64,000 bases of DNA from Sandaracinus sp964481145 (GCA_964481145.1 CAYZTA010000021.1:1-64000), one strand, 5' to 3'. Positions 38,823-48,722 are shown, counted from the first letter of the stretch. A program made the numbers and translations. The notes: a model not told the origin generated them from the sequence alone.

Positions 38823-38852
38823 ATACTACGTGAGCCATGAGCTACCTCTCAA
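38823..38852 (-). promoter_or_regulatory. Candidate promoter for TPR-giant TPR-tsaE-carB unit
   Basis: On the minus strand TTGAGA, 18 bases, TAGTAT. The predicted start is about 25 bases before ATG 38790. It sits just downstream of the terminator at 38884-38916, as expected for a new transcription unit. Confidence 0.45.
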
Positions 38853-38883
38853 GAGCAAAGGCAAATTGAGTTCGACCAAATGA

Positions 38884-38916
38884 AAAGGGGCGAGCTCTTA
38901 CGGAGCTCACCCCTTT
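38884..38916 (-). terminator. Rho-independent terminator after gltG-like gene
   Basis: On the minus strand AAAGGGG-T-GAGCTC pairs with GAGCTC-G-CCCCTTT around a five-base loop, with one G-T wobble, followed by TCATTT. It lies 26 bases after the gltG-like stop. Confidence 0.75.
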
Positions 38917-38941
38917 GTTCACACCGTTCCAGGCTGCTTCG

Positions 38942-40993
38942 TCAGCCGCCCGTTGCGTCAAGGAGGAACGGATAGTTGACACCAACCACACCACCCCCGT
39001 CCGGAGCTGGGAAGGTCCAGCGACGAACCGCCTGGACGATACACCCTTCGACACGAGCATTGTTCAAGGTCGTGGCCGACGTGGTTGCCGTCTGCACCGC
39101 GCCCGTGGCGGAGATGATGAAGCTGACAGTCACACGACCTGCGAGATCGGGACGCTGAGCGAGCTCCTGCTCATAACAGAACCGCACCTCGTTGATATGA
39201 CGTCGAATCACACGCCGGATGACCTCGCGGGAAAGCGATCCACGAACGTCGGCCTCCGCCGTTCGAATACGAGGAACCGTCGACCGACGACCACCGAATC
39301 CACCCGCGCCACTTCCATAGCCCGATCCCGAGCCGGTTCCCGACCCATGACCAATCGTGCCCAAGTTACCGAGGCCAATCGTGCCTTCACCGGTACCCCC
39401 ACCGCCACGACCCGTACCACGGAGACCAAGGCCACCAAAACCGAAGTTCGAACCGATCTGATCACCCATGAGCGCCCCGAGAGCACTCATTGGATCTGAA
39501 CCGAGCGCGGTGTCCTGTCCGAAAGGCGAAGTTGGAGAATTCCACGCGCCCGCCATCGCTTGAAGCACGCCGATCGCACCCGCCGTCGCGGCTTGTTCAC
39601 GCGCCTGTTGACGCGCCATGTGCGGGTCCTGATTGTCCGCGGGCCCTTCGATACCATAGCGGTTCTTCGTGGGCTCGGAGCTCTCCTCACCCATCTGGCC
39701 TTCGTCACCCGCATGGCGCTTGCCCGTGCCACCCTCTTGATCGTCCTGAGTCTGCTCTTCGAGCCACTCCGGCGTCTCTTCTTCTACAGTTTCGGGAGAC
39801 TCCATCAAATACTGGACGAGCCGAGAATCAGCGCTCAGCAGATCGAGCGAGAGCGATGATGGGCTCGGCGGCAGGAAATAGAACATCAACAAAAACGCCG
39901 CGTGGACAGCCAGCGACACACCCGTCCAGGTGTGATAGCCCCAGTTGACGGCCGGACCACCACCCACGCCAACTCTCTTGCCCGCGGCGGTCGGCTTCAC
40001 CATCCATGTGAAGCCATGATGCTTCACGCTCGCAATCGCTCCCTGAGGGAGCGGATACTGCATAGCCCCCGCCATCTCCGCACATGGCTGTAGCTTTCCT
40101 TGGGCTTTGAGCTCGCTCCAGGTCATCGACATGTCGCCGACCGTGACCGCGCCCTCGGCGCCCTCTGGAACGACGACCGCCGTATTCCCGCCCACCTCGA
40201 CGACGAGCGGCATACGCTCGGTGCCAAGAACCTCGCTCCCTACAAGGAAATCCGGCGTCGCAATCGACGACTTCTCTCCGATATAAAAGCTCCGCGGCGG
40301 GGAAAGATGCGCGACATGCAGAATGCTGAGATCGCCCCACATGAGGGTGACCTCAACCGCCGTTGCTGCACTCTCGACATCCGCCGGATTGACTGGTGGT
40401 CCGCTCGCAGCGATTCCATATCGGAACTGGTCGGGATCCTCGTCATCCCCATGACCATGGCCGCCATGCCCTGCATGAACGCGACCTGCGTTCGCGTCGG
40501 ATGACGGCGCTGCGAATGGGTTGGGCGCACTGACTCCGAAAGGATTGCCCGAACCAAATAGGCCTGCCGGAGGAGCCGGAGCCACCGGTGCCGCGAATGG
40601 ACTCGGAACCGGAGGTTTGCCTGGCACTGCACCCGAAATCGGCGGTGCGGAAATGGGCATGACCGCCCCCGCGTCCCCCATCTCGACGACGACCCGCGTG
40701 CTCCCCAAAACGATCTCATCGCCGTTTTGAAGTTTACACTTGTTGACCTTCTTACCATTGACGATGGTGCCCGCGGCGGATCCGAGATCGATGATGTAGA
40801 TCTCGTCTGGCCCGGTCACTTCGATGACTGCGTGCATACGAGAGACGTTGTCGTCCTCGATGCGCAGATGGCTCGACGGCAATTTGCCGACTTTGATGAT
40901 GTCCTGGGTCAGCGTCTCCGAGCGAACCAGCTCTTCCCCCTGGAAGATCTGGAAGGACATCGAGACCTTCGCATTCGTCTGACTCACTTCCAT
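38942..40993 (-). CDS. gltG: FHA and AgmX/PglI-domain membrane protein, GltG-like
   Basis: 683 residues. N-terminal FHA domain (about 30-110: KVGKLPSSHLRIEDDNVSRMH, SRMH core). A Pro/Ala-rich and His/Gly linker (105-190) and a middle beta region (215-335) follow, then one membrane helix near 354-376 (WTGVSLAVHAAFLLMFYFL). A long Gly-rich periplasmic tether (about 510-590) leads to an AgmX/PglI C-terminal, TonB-like domain (INEVRFCYEQELAQRPDLAGRV, about 610-683). This is the domain order of GltG, the inner-membrane Glt protein that links cytoplasm to periplasm. Start ATG 40993; ATG 40960 has a better-placed ribosome site (GAAGG). Symbol assigned by architecture and neighbours. Confidence 0.85.
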   Translation of the reverse strand: MEVSQTNAKVSMSFQIFQGEELVRSETLTQDIIKVGKLPSSHLRIEDDNVSRMHAVIEVTGPDEIYIIDLGSAAGTIVNGKKVNKCKLQNGDEIVLGSTRVVVEMGDAGAVMPISAPPISGAVPGKPPVPSPFAAPVAPAPPAGLFGSGNPFGVSAPNPFAAPSSDANAGRVHAGHGGHGHGDDEDPDQFRYGIAASGPPVNPADVESAATAVEVTLMWGDLSILHVAHLSPPRSFYIGEKSSIATPDFLVGSEVLGTERMPLVVEVGGNTAVVVPEGAEGAVTVGDMSMTWSELKAQGKLQPCAEMAGAMQYPLPQGAIASVKHHGFTWMVKPTAAGKRVGVGGGPAVNWGYHTWTGVSLAVHAAFLLMFYFLPPSPSSLSLDLLSADSRLVQYLMESPETVEEETPEWLEEQTQDDQEGGTGKRHAGDEGQMGEESSEPTKNRYGIEGPADNQDPHMARQQAREQAATAGAIGVLQAMAGAWNSPTSPFGQDTALGSDPMSALGALMGDQIGSNFGFGGLGLRGTGRGGGGTGEGTIGLGNLGTIGHGSGTGSGSGYGSGAGGFGGRRSTVPRIRTAEADVRGSLSREVIRRVIRRHINEVRFCYEQELAQRPDLAGRVTVSFIISATGAVQTATTSATTLNNARVEGCIVQAVRRWTFPAPDGGGVVGVNYPFLLDATGG

Positions 40994-41120
40994 CTCCTGA
41001 TGCGCACAGTCGTCTCCTCGTGGGTAGGAGGCATGGGATCCTCACCCATCCTTGCTAGCCCATACTGACATCCGCATTCGCTAGCGGTTCCCGTTTAGAT
41101 TCACTCCAAGAGAACGCGAC

Positions 41121-41360
41121 TCAGAGATTCTCGACCGACTTCAGCATCTCAGGGATGAAATGCTCGCGCACCCGGATCAGAGAAGCTCGACGTCCACGAC
41201 GGCGCACATTCAACATTTCGCCATCGGGTCTCACGAGATCACCCTGAACCAGGTCGTCCTCGAAATCGTAGGTCGTCGCCTCACCATCTTGCGCACTCGC
41301 GACATTCGCGAAACATGAGAGGCTCATTCCGAGCGAGAGCAACATGAGTACTTTCCGCAT
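41121..41360 (-). CDS. gltF: Small exported protein, GltF/CglF-like
   Basis: 79 residues from ATG 41360 (AAGGAAG upstream). A signal peptide ends at NVASA, cut before QDG. The mature part, about 56 residues, is charged and has the pattern YDFEDDLVQGDLVRPDG ... SLIRVREHFIPEMLKSVENL, which I recall from the small CglF/GltF proteins of myxobacteria. It lies between gltE-like and gltG-like genes, the same position as in M. xanthus. In that species CglF is needed for gliding. Identification rests on a short protein and order, so it is moderate. Confidence 0.7.
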   Translation of the reverse strand: MRKVLMLLSLGMSLSCFANVASAQDGEATTYDFEDDLVQGDLVRPDGEMLNVRRRGRRASLIRVREHFIPEMLKSVENL

Positions 41361-41409
41361 GGCTTCTTCCTTCGAGCGCAAGTTTCCGCGAAACGCGTAA
41401 CGGTGCCCC

Positions 41410-41439
41410 ACTCTAGCGAACGCATAGTGAGGTGGTCAA
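41410..41439 (-). promoter_or_regulatory. Candidate promoter for gltF-gltG
   Basis: On the minus strand TTGACC, 18 bases, TAGAGT. The predicted start is about 43 bases before the gltF-like ATG, in the gap after the gltE-like stop. Confidence 0.5.
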
Positions 41440-41472
41440 CCGCCCCGCCTACTCCAGTTCAGGGCTGCCGAT

Positions 41473-43050
41473 TCACTGCGCAGGACTACTCCCATCCTGC
41501 GATTCTGCTTGTTGTCTCGCTGCCTGAGCCTCGATCTCCGCTTGCATCTGTGCCGCCTGTCGCTGCATCTCCTCGAGTTCGGCCTGAAGCTGCAAGTTGC
41601 AATCAATCTGCTCAATTCTTCCGGCTTGGCACGCGCGCCGTTGTCGACCGTAGCCTCGCGTCCGTCGCCCACTGCGCCCTCGTACCTGCGCCTGCTGTTG
41701 ATGCTCACAGGGACCGCATTGTCGGGTCACGCTAGTGACGACTTCTGCAAGTTCGGAACGACCGCCCGCACGCTGCGCGAAATCGCGATAATACTGTTGT
41801 GCACGGCGCAGCTCAGGCTCACTGCCTCCCATATAATCGTTATAGAGAAGGCCTAGATTGAAATACGCTTCGGGGCGGTTGCCGTCGATCTGGATCGCTC
41901 GCTCGTACGCGGCTTGAGCCTGTTCAGTCTGGTTCAAACCACGCAATGCGGCACCCAATCCAAGCCATGCATCGTAGCTGGTCGCGTTGAGCTCGGTGGC
42001 TCGCCGGAACGCACGTTCCGCATCCTGATAGCCTCGGAACGACAACGTCAGCTCTCCGAAGTTCATATAGGCTTCGTAGAGATTTGGATCGAGATTGAAT
42101 GCACGCTCGAACTTCGCCAACGCAGCAATGATATTTCCCTGCTGAACGTTGATGAGGCCCCATGTGTTGTAGATGGGAGCGTATCCACCGTCGATCATCT
42201 GGGCCTGACGGCACACGACCTCGGCCAAATCCAACATCTGGGCAGCCGCCGCGCGTCGCGCCGCTGCCCGACGGGCAGCCGCCGTGCTTTCTTCTTCGGA
42301 CGCCTGTTGTGTGGCTCCCGACGCTTGCGCCGTACCACCCGCGACAGTCGTGGTCGACTGTGCGCGGGACATGGCTGTGTCGAGGTAAAGCAGAGCCATT
42401 TGATTGAAGGCCGGCAGGTAGGACGATTGAATCGCCAATGCACGACGCAAATTGTTCAGCGCCTCGGCCTGTCCTCCACGTTCTTTCCGCTGAAGAATCG
42501 CGAGATTCGTATAGCCCTCCGTGCAACGCGAATCGTCGCGCACCGCACGTTCGAACTCCGCACGCGCCTGAGGAACCCGTCCCGCGCGATAGTGGGCTAC
42601 GCCCACCGCCACACGTGCACCACAAAACCGCTCATTCGCCTGAAGCGTCCTATTGTAGTATTCGGCCGCCTGCTCCGCGTTTCCACATCGTTCGTGGGTC
42701 ACCGCGATCATGTAAATGGCCTCCGGGAAGGTCCCGCCGGCATGCTCTCGGTTGACCTGCTCGAAGCGTGAAATGACCTGCTCGCACTCTTGCTGCGTCC
42801 AGCCGTCGGCACGCGCCGTGTTGAAAAGTGAGATCGCCTCGGACCAACGCTGGCGATCCGATTCGCTCACAGCCGTCCCTGCGGCGGTCACCTCCGCCCC
42901 ATCAGGGGTCGTATTGCCGCTCCCTCCCCCGCTCGACACTGCGCCGCCACCACAGCCTGCGACGAGCCCGCTCAGGAGGCCCATTCCGAGCAGTCCCGTG
43001 CCAAGCAAGCCCGCCCGTAAAACGCCCGTGATCTTCCGACTATCGTTCAT
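41473..43050 (-). CDS. gltE: TPR lipoprotein, GltE/AglT-like
   Basis: 525 residues from ATG 43050 (AGAGGA upstream). A hydrophobic segment ends in the lipobox VAGC, followed by a Gly/Ser linker, so it is a lipoprotein; no Asp follows the Cys, which fits the outer membrane. About eight TPR units form the middle. The C-terminal 110 residues are Gln-rich and Arg-rich and end in a likely coiled coil (IEQIDCNLQLQAELEEMQRQAAQMQ, about 470-510). In M. xanthus GltE/AglT is a TPR lipoprotein next to GltD; the same neighbour is seen here. Confidence 0.82.
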   Translation of the reverse strand: MNDSRKITGVLRAGLLGTGLLGMGLLSGLVAGCGGGAVSSGGGSGNTTPDGAEVTAAGTAVSESDRQRWSEAISLFNTARADGWTQQECEQVISRFEQVNREHAGGTFPEAIYMIAVTHERCGNAEQAAEYYNRTLQANERFCGARVAVGVAHYRAGRVPQARAEFERAVRDDSRCTEGYTNLAILQRKERGGQAEALNNLRRALAIQSSYLPAFNQMALLYLDTAMSRAQSTTTVAGGTAQASGATQQASEEESTAAARRAAARRAAAAQMLDLAEVVCRQAQMIDGGYAPIYNTWGLINVQQGNIIAALAKFERAFNLDPNLYEAYMNFGELTLSFRGYQDAERAFRRATELNATSYDAWLGLGAALRGLNQTEQAQAAYERAIQIDGNRPEAYFNLGLLYNDYMGGSEPELRRAQQYYRDFAQRAGGRSELAEVVTSVTRQCGPCEHQQQAQVRGRSGRRTRGYGRQRRACQAGRIEQIDCNLQLQAELEEMQRQAAQMQAEIEAQAARQQAESQDGSSPAQ

Positions 43051-43086
43051 GACTCCGTTCCTCTCGAGTCTCTCGGTTCCCACGGT

Positions 43087-46000
43087 TCAGGTGCTCGGCG
43101 CCGTCACGGCTTGATCGCCAGCCGTTGCACCCTCTGCATCCGATTCCTCGGAGCCTGTCGTCAGTTCGACCGGCTCTGGTGTTGCCATTTGATCCTGGAT
43201 GAAGCTCGCCGTGCCACGAAGCTCCGCGGCAAGCGGATAGCGTTGCGCATCCAATCGATTGAGCTGAACTTCACATTGCTGTGAGAACTCGTTGTACCAA
43301 CGAACCCGTGTTGCGAGCGTAAGGCAGAATTCGAACTTGCTCATCGCCTGACGCACCGGCGAGCTCACGCACGACGGTTCCATCGAATCTGGTGTACACG
43401 CGATATCATCCGCAGTGAACGGTCGTCCATCGGGACCAGGATTCGACCCATTGAGCGCCCCCTCGAGTGCATCGACGTAAATGTCGTAAAGCTCAGCGTC
43501 ACGCTCGATTTCCTCGGGAATGGGAGCACTTCGCATGTCGTCGACGATCGTCTGATACATCTCGCCAATACGTGCGGCGGCGGCAATCTGCCACTGCGGA
43601 ACGTTCAGCTCGGCGATCAAGTTGTACGCCTGCTCTGCCCTCTGCAACGCTTGTCGCTTTTCCTGAAGCCACGGCGCAAGATCGTCAGTCGACCATCGCT
43701 GCACCGATGCAAGCGTTCGCGTCGAAGGCAAGCGTGGGAACCGAATCGCTCGGAACTCTGCGAGTTTATACTCTGCGAGATAGAAGAGCGCTTCGCTTGT
43801 CGCATCGCGCGCCCGAGCCAGCCAAAGGGCGCGCTCGTCGTCAGTCCCCTCGGCGCGATTGATCGCTTCGGGTGCTCCTCGCTGCCATGCCTGTGCCGCG
43901 GTACGGAAGTTGGCTTCCGCTCGAGGACGTTCTTCTGTCTCCCACAGCGCACGCCCCATGTACACATTCGCACGAATTACTTCATGCGGAAGTGCTTGTC
44001 GTCCGTAATCACGCAACCACAACCGGTAATGCGAGAAAACGCGGTTCCAATCCCCACGTCGCTCGTAAATCGAACCGAGCGAGAACACGACCTGAGCGGT
44101 CTCACGCGCTCGAGTCCGACGATAGTTGCGTTCATAGAGCCGAACGTCTTCGATCGCCTTGTCCTCTTCACCGAGACCCAAGCGGAAGAAGACAGCATTT
44201 TCGAGTGCTGCGTGCGCAATGGCGCACGTCCCTGCCGTACGCTCAGCCTCGGTGCACTCCGAACCGTCTTCACCGGGATAACGGGTGGCGAACTGCTCGT
44301 AATAATCGGCAGCACGCGAGTAAATCGCGAGCGCGTGATAGTTCGAACCTACCAGATACACCGAACGTTTGGCGTACGGACTCTCCGGGAAGCGTTCGAT
44401 CAATGTGGTCCGAGCTTGGATCGCGCGTCCCAGCAGACGTGCCGCTTCATACTCGATGGCGAGGTTATAGATAACTTCATCCAGCCGACCACATTCACGG
44501 TACTGCTGAATGATCCGCCGATACACATCAGCCGCCTCACGATGACGTCCGCTTCGTGCAAGTGCCTCCGCCTGAAGTCGCACGATGCCACAGCGCAGAT
44601 CGACGACACGTTCGCAAAGATCCGGCCGTTGTTCACGTGCTTCAGGTGTCCCACAATAGTTCTGATGAAGCGGATCGAGTGAAGTTTCCACCTCTGCCAG
44701 ACATGCAGGATTGCCATCGCGTGCGGGCGTCTCGGCCGTGGCCGCCGCGGGCGCCATCAAGATGAGCGAATCGAGATAAAGGTTCGCCGCGAACTCAGCG
44801 AGTTCACTCTCTCGGTGATTCCACGCGATATCGCGAAAGAGCAATGCGGCTTCTGCGAAATGATTCGTTTCGTAGTAAATACGAGCCCGTCGATATTTGA
44901 CGGTCGGGAGCTCTTCGCTGTTCTGAACGAAGCACATGAAGCGCTGGAAAGCCCCAATCATCCCCTGCTGCACGGGCGTGTACGGTTGAGGCTCCAAGCT
45001 CGGTGCGGCTTGCTCCTCTTGCTGCCGCCTTCGACGACGACTACTACCGCGTCGGCCCTCGTCCTGTGAGCCCTGCTGCCCACGAACGGCGCGTTCGTTC
45101 CCCGCGTACTGCTGCTGATAGAGATTGTTATAGCAAAGCACCGCCGCATAGGCAGCATCGGAGGTGAACTCACCTTGCGGATTGAGTTCAACGACACGAT
45201 CGAACGCAGGACCGCACTGAGCCCAATCCTCCATGCGCCAAACGAGCTCAGCGTAGAAGTACGAGACACGATATTGCGTCGGCCAGTCCTCCCGGTTGAT
45301 GTCGGGGAACTCCATCGTGTCCATGTCAGGGAAAGTGTCGAGCACCAAACGATAGAGTCGCGATGCCTGTGTCATCGTCGAACGATCATTGGTGCCCGGT
45401 TGCTGGTCGGTTCCGATGGCCTCTCGATGCCATGCCGTCGAAAGTTCGACCAGGATCTTGGCGGTCGACGTCCGACACTCGTTGAGTGCATCCGCGGGGT
45501 GCGACTGTTGACGATATGCGTTGTACATATCGATCAACCGCTGCACCTCCGTGACCTGCTCAGCCTTGGGTCGCGAAGAAATGATTGCGTCCGCGACTCT
45601 CGATTGCCAGTAGCAGAGCCGGTGACTGTTGGCCTGTTCGGCCATCAGCTCGTGATACACCTGAATGGTTTGAGGCCATTGCCCGGTATCGAAATAAAGC
45701 TCGCCGAGCGACTCGAACATTTCATAGGCCTGCTCTGGCGACTCTGCGTATCGACGGAAAAAAGCGAGTGCTTGATTCGGTCGACCCACACGCGAATAGG
45801 GAAGCACCATCTCACGCCGTGACTGTCGCGCAAGGTTTGCAGCATCGCGGGCTTCTGGGTTTTGTGTCGCGAACTCGATCGTACGCGCGAACTGTTGAAG
45901 CGCCCCGCTGAAGTTCTCGATGTTGTAAAGCGCCCACGCCTGCTTGTAGAGCGCATATCCATACACCGGATTTCGCTCGGGCGGGAACTCAGTCACTTTC

Positions 46001-46887
46001 GTATAGAACTGTTGGGCTTCATCCATCGCGCCTTCGCCGAAATAGTATTCAGCGAACGAGAGATACGCGTACGGGATGAAACGCGACTCCGGGTGCCCCT
46101 TGATCAATCGGAAATAAACTTGCCGCGCACGATCAAACTGCCGCATTTCTTCGAGCCCGAATGCGAGCGAGAAGAGGACCTCGTCCATGCGCGGATAGCT
46201 CGGGTAATTCTGGACCAAACGCGCGTACGTGCGGATCGCGTTCTGACGCGCTTCATCGAGCTGCCTGTTCGCCTCCTGACGTTGGCGTTGAAGCTGTGCG
46301 AGTTGCTCGCGATTTCCTGATTGCTCCGCATCGAAGATCGGTTGATCGAGCTCGCCTGCCTGCGTCCGCCAATACGTCTGGACCTCGAAGTAAGTCTCTG
46401 CAAGACGGAGAAGGTAATCGGCTCCACGAGCATCATCGTCGCGCATACGACCGATGATTCGTTCCGTTGTTTCAATCTCTCGACGCAAGAGCTCGATCGC
46501 GCGGGCGGCGACCTGTTGCTGTCCACGACGTGTCGCAGCGTCGATCTCGATCCCGGGACCTGTCGTCGCCTGCTTCTTCTCTTCTTCACGCCGCTTCGTC
46601 TGCTGGAAATGTGTGGCGGGAGCCGAGGCGCCCGCGCCCGCGCGGCGCGCGGCCGGTGGCGCGTTCGCAGGACAAGCCTCGATCTCGGCACGTGCCGCAG
46701 CCGAAATGCACATTCCACCCGAAGGAGCAGAGCTTGGCCCCTGAGCGCCCACGAAGATCGGTAAGCCACCTGCCATCAGCGAGGCAAGAGCGAGTATTCC
46801 GAGTCGGGTAGAATGCAAACCCAGCCCCGAACGTCCTCGCGGGCGGTGCTCTTTCACCTCCAGCCCCGACGAATGATTGCGACCCAT
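43087..46887 (-). CDS. gltD: Large periplasmic TPR protein, GltD/AgnA-like
   Basis: 1266 residues from ATG 46887; GTG 46896 is three codons earlier. A signal peptide with a long charged n-region (MGRNHSSGLEVKEHRPRG) ends at VGAQG. An Ala/Pro-rich start is followed by a coiled segment (TTERIIGRMRDDDARGADYLL) and many TPR-like helix pairs over about 1000 residues. Unusually many cysteines occur in the second half (CFV, CLAEVE, YCGT, CERVVDLRCG, CGRLDE, CTEAERTAGTC), suggesting disulfides in the periplasm. The gltE-like gene begins 36 bases after its stop. Matches the large TPR GltD/AgnA of the glt cluster in size class and position. Confidence 0.82.
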   Translation of the reverse strand: MGRNHSSGLEVKEHRPRGRSGLGLHSTRLGILALASLMAGGLPIFVGAQGPSSAPSGGMCISAAARAEIEACPANAPPAARRAGAGASAPATHFQQTKRREEEKKQATTGPGIEIDAATRRGQQQVAARAIELLRREIETTERIIGRMRDDDARGADYLLRLAETYFEVQTYWRTQAGELDQPIFDAEQSGNREQLAQLQRQRQEANRQLDEARQNAIRTYARLVQNYPSYPRMDEVLFSLAFGLEEMRQFDRARQVYFRLIKGHPESRFIPYAYLSFAEYYFGEGAMDEAQQFYTKVTEFPPERNPVYGYALYKQAWALYNIENFSGALQQFARTIEFATQNPEARDAANLARQSRREMVLPYSRVGRPNQALAFFRRYAESPEQAYEMFESLGELYFDTGQWPQTIQVYHELMAEQANSHRLCYWQSRVADAIISSRPKAEQVTEVQRLIDMYNAYRQQSHPADALNECRTSTAKILVELSTAWHREAIGTDQQPGTNDRSTMTQASRLYRLVLDTFPDMDTMEFPDINREDWPTQYRVSYFYAELVWRMEDWAQCGPAFDRVVELNPQGEFTSDAAYAAVLCYNNLYQQQYAGNERAVRGQQGSQDEGRRGSSRRRRRQQEEQAAPSLEPQPYTPVQQGMIGAFQRFMCFVQNSEELPTVKYRRARIYYETNHFAEAALLFRDIAWNHRESELAEFAANLYLDSLILMAPAAATAETPARDGNPACLAEVETSLDPLHQNYCGTPEAREQRPDLCERVVDLRCGIVRLQAEALARSGRHREAADVYRRIIQQYRECGRLDEVIYNLAIEYEAARLLGRAIQARTTLIERFPESPYAKRSVYLVGSNYHALAIYSRAADYYEQFATRYPGEDGSECTEAERTAGTCAIAHAALENAVFFRLGLGEEDKAIEDVRLYERNYRRTRARETAQVVFSLGSIYERRGDWNRVFSHYRLWLRDYGRQALPHEVIRANVYMGRALWETEERPRAEANFRTAAQAWQRGAPEAINRAEGTDDERALWLARARDATSEALFYLAEYKLAEFRAIRFPRLPSTRTLASVQRWSTDDLAPWLQEKRQALQRAEQAYNLIAELNVPQWQIAAAARIGEMYQTIVDDMRSAPIPEEIERDAELYDIYVDALEGALNGSNPGPDGRPFTADDIACTPDSMEPSCVSSPVRQAMSKFEFCLTLATRVRWYNEFSQQCEVQLNRLDAQRYPLAAELRGTASFIQDQMATPEPVELTTGSEESDAEGATAGDQAVTAPST

Positions 46888-47018
46888 CCTTGCCACCCTT
46901 CTTGTTCCGATGGACTGTCTTCGACCAATGAGCTCTGACTCAAACGAAGAAAATCAAATGATTCAAAACGGAGCCTCGTGACCAAGCTGGCCTTGGACAC
47001 ACGAACCGAGGAAAGCTT

Positions 47019-47038
47019 GGCTCGTGATCCCACGAGCC
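47019..47038 (-). other. Short hairpin between gltC-like and gltD-like genes
   Basis: A perfect 8-bp stem (GGCTCGTG/CACGAGCC) with a 4-base loop ten bases after the gltC-like stop. No T-run follows, so it is at most a weak terminator or an mRNA-stability element. Confidence 0.35.
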
Positions 47039-47048
47039 TCCGCTTCGT

Positions 47049-48722
47049 TCATTGGCGACCACACTGAGATGTGACTTGCTGGCGATAAAAGCCGAGCTCA
47101 TCGCGCCAGTACTCTCCGTCGAACGGCCACATCTGATGCTCTTCGTCAACATTGACCTGAAGGCCTCCGCTCCGCGCGAGCTCCGTCATTTGTTGCTGGG
47201 CTTCTGCTGTAAGCAGACCGCGTCGGTAGGTGACGATTTCGAGCTCTACCGTGTCGACTTGTGTCATCAGCTCGTTCAGCTCATCGACCAGGCGATTGTA
47301 TCGAGCTCGAGCGAGATCACCCGTCTGATCGACGGCAAATGATCGTGCGAGAGCGATGTCCTGAAGAATACGTGCTCCAAGACCGCTGTTCTTGAATTCT
47401 GCGGGAGATCCATCGAGACGAGCCTGCTCACTGTCCAAGAGCCGCACGTACTCGAGATTACGAAGCAGCGTACGATCGGAGAGTGCCGATGACACCACAC
47501 CACGGATGCGTGGGCTCATCGTGGCCTGTCCAGCGCGCACCCGCTGAAGAAACTCGAAGAACTGGAGGTTGTCCTGGAACTGATCGAGCGTTTGGTTCAG
47601 CTCGGTGGCTACAGGATCGTAACGTTCGTGGAACTGCGCGACCATTGCGTTTGCATTGTCCACCTGGCACGCAGAAAAGAAGACGACGGCCTTGAGAACA
47701 AGCGCTTCGGGATAGTACGCGTCATCGAAATAAGGCGAAAACAACGTGTGAACGTTGCCCATCGCACGGGCATACTCGTCCGCCAGGAAGAACGCCCAGC
47801 TCTCCTCGAAAAGAGCGTCGAGCCAATATTCGCTGTCCTGGCCCACGTGATTCCATGCCTCGACGGCGTTCCCCAAAAGTCGTCCATCGATGGCGCGCTC
47901 TCCCGTCTCTGGATCGGTTCGGTTGGCCGCGGTGTAATAGACGCGAGCGAGTGAAATCCACGCAAGATTGCGCATGCGCTGCGTGTCTTCGACGCCTTCG
48001 ACCCCCTGATCGATCGCCTCGATGATCGCACGGAAGCTCTCGACGGCGGGCGAAGCACGCCGCAGGCGAACTTGTGAAATCCCCTCGAAAAACTTCGAGT
48101 TCACGTAAAAACGCGACTGACGATCGACTCGTTGGAAGAGCGAGATCGCCTCTTCGAACTCGCCTTGATTGTACTTGAATCGCCCCATGAGGAAGAGGAG
48201 CTGGTTGTACAGATCGCGACTCTCTGCCGTATTGAACTGCTCGAGTTGGTCGGTGCCATAACGACCCACTCGCTCGATGATTCCTGCTGGCTCAGGGAGC
48301 TGTGATGCCAGCTGCGCCAACCACTGCAACGTCTGGCCAAAGTAGAGATGGCCTTGCCCTTGCTGCGTGATCTCGTCGAAGATCGCGAGCGCAGACTGGT
48401 AGTAGCGAAGGTGGTATAGGGCCTTGCCAAGAAAGAACTGCGCCTTCTGCACATTCGCCGGCGCATCATCCGTTTCACCACCAACCACACGTTGGAACTG
48501 AACGGACGCTTCCATGTAGCGCTCTTGCTGATAGAGACGAAGCGCGTTCGCGAGCGCCTCGGATGGCGGTCCCTCTGCCGGAGGAGCCGCCGGAGCGCCC
48601 GTGTCTTCCACGGTGAACACCATGTCTTGTGCGTTCGCCGCTGGCACTGCCATCGATACCGACGACACCGCCAAGATCGTCAGAATCACACGATGACGGA
48701 GCCCTTCTTGATTACGCCGCAT
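47049..48722 (-). CDS. gltC: Periplasmic TPR protein, GltC-like
   Basis: 557 residues with a signal peptide ending PAANA, cut before QDMVF. TPR-like repeats fill residues about 55-330 (SEALANALRLYQQERYMEASVQF; LGKALYHLRYYQSALAIFDEI). A helical C-terminal part ends in VDEEHQMWPFDGEYWRDELG and FYRQQVTSQC, which I recall as the ending of GltC proteins. In M. xanthus gltC sits with gltK-gltB-gltA, not with gltD, so the arrangement here differs. GGAGAGG lies six bases before ATG 48722, and a strong promoter is upstream. Confidence 0.8.
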   Translation of the reverse strand: MRRNQEGLRHRVILTILAVSSVSMAVPAANAQDMVFTVEDTGAPAAPPAEGPPSEALANALRLYQQERYMEASVQFQRVVGGETDDAPANVQKAQFFLGKALYHLRYYQSALAIFDEITQQGQGHLYFGQTLQWLAQLASQLPEPAGIIERVGRYGTDQLEQFNTAESRDLYNQLLFLMGRFKYNQGEFEEAISLFQRVDRQSRFYVNSKFFEGISQVRLRRASPAVESFRAIIEAIDQGVEGVEDTQRMRNLAWISLARVYYTAANRTDPETGERAIDGRLLGNAVEAWNHVGQDSEYWLDALFEESWAFFLADEYARAMGNVHTLFSPYFDDAYYPEALVLKAVVFFSACQVDNANAMVAQFHERYDPVATELNQTLDQFQDNLQFFEFLQRVRAGQATMSPRIRGVVSSALSDRTLLRNLEYVRLLDSEQARLDGSPAEFKNSGLGARILQDIALARSFAVDQTGDLARARYNRLVDELNELMTQVDTVELEIVTYRRGLLTAEAQQQMTELARSGGLQVNVDEEHQMWPFDGEYWRDELGFYRQQVTSQCGRQ

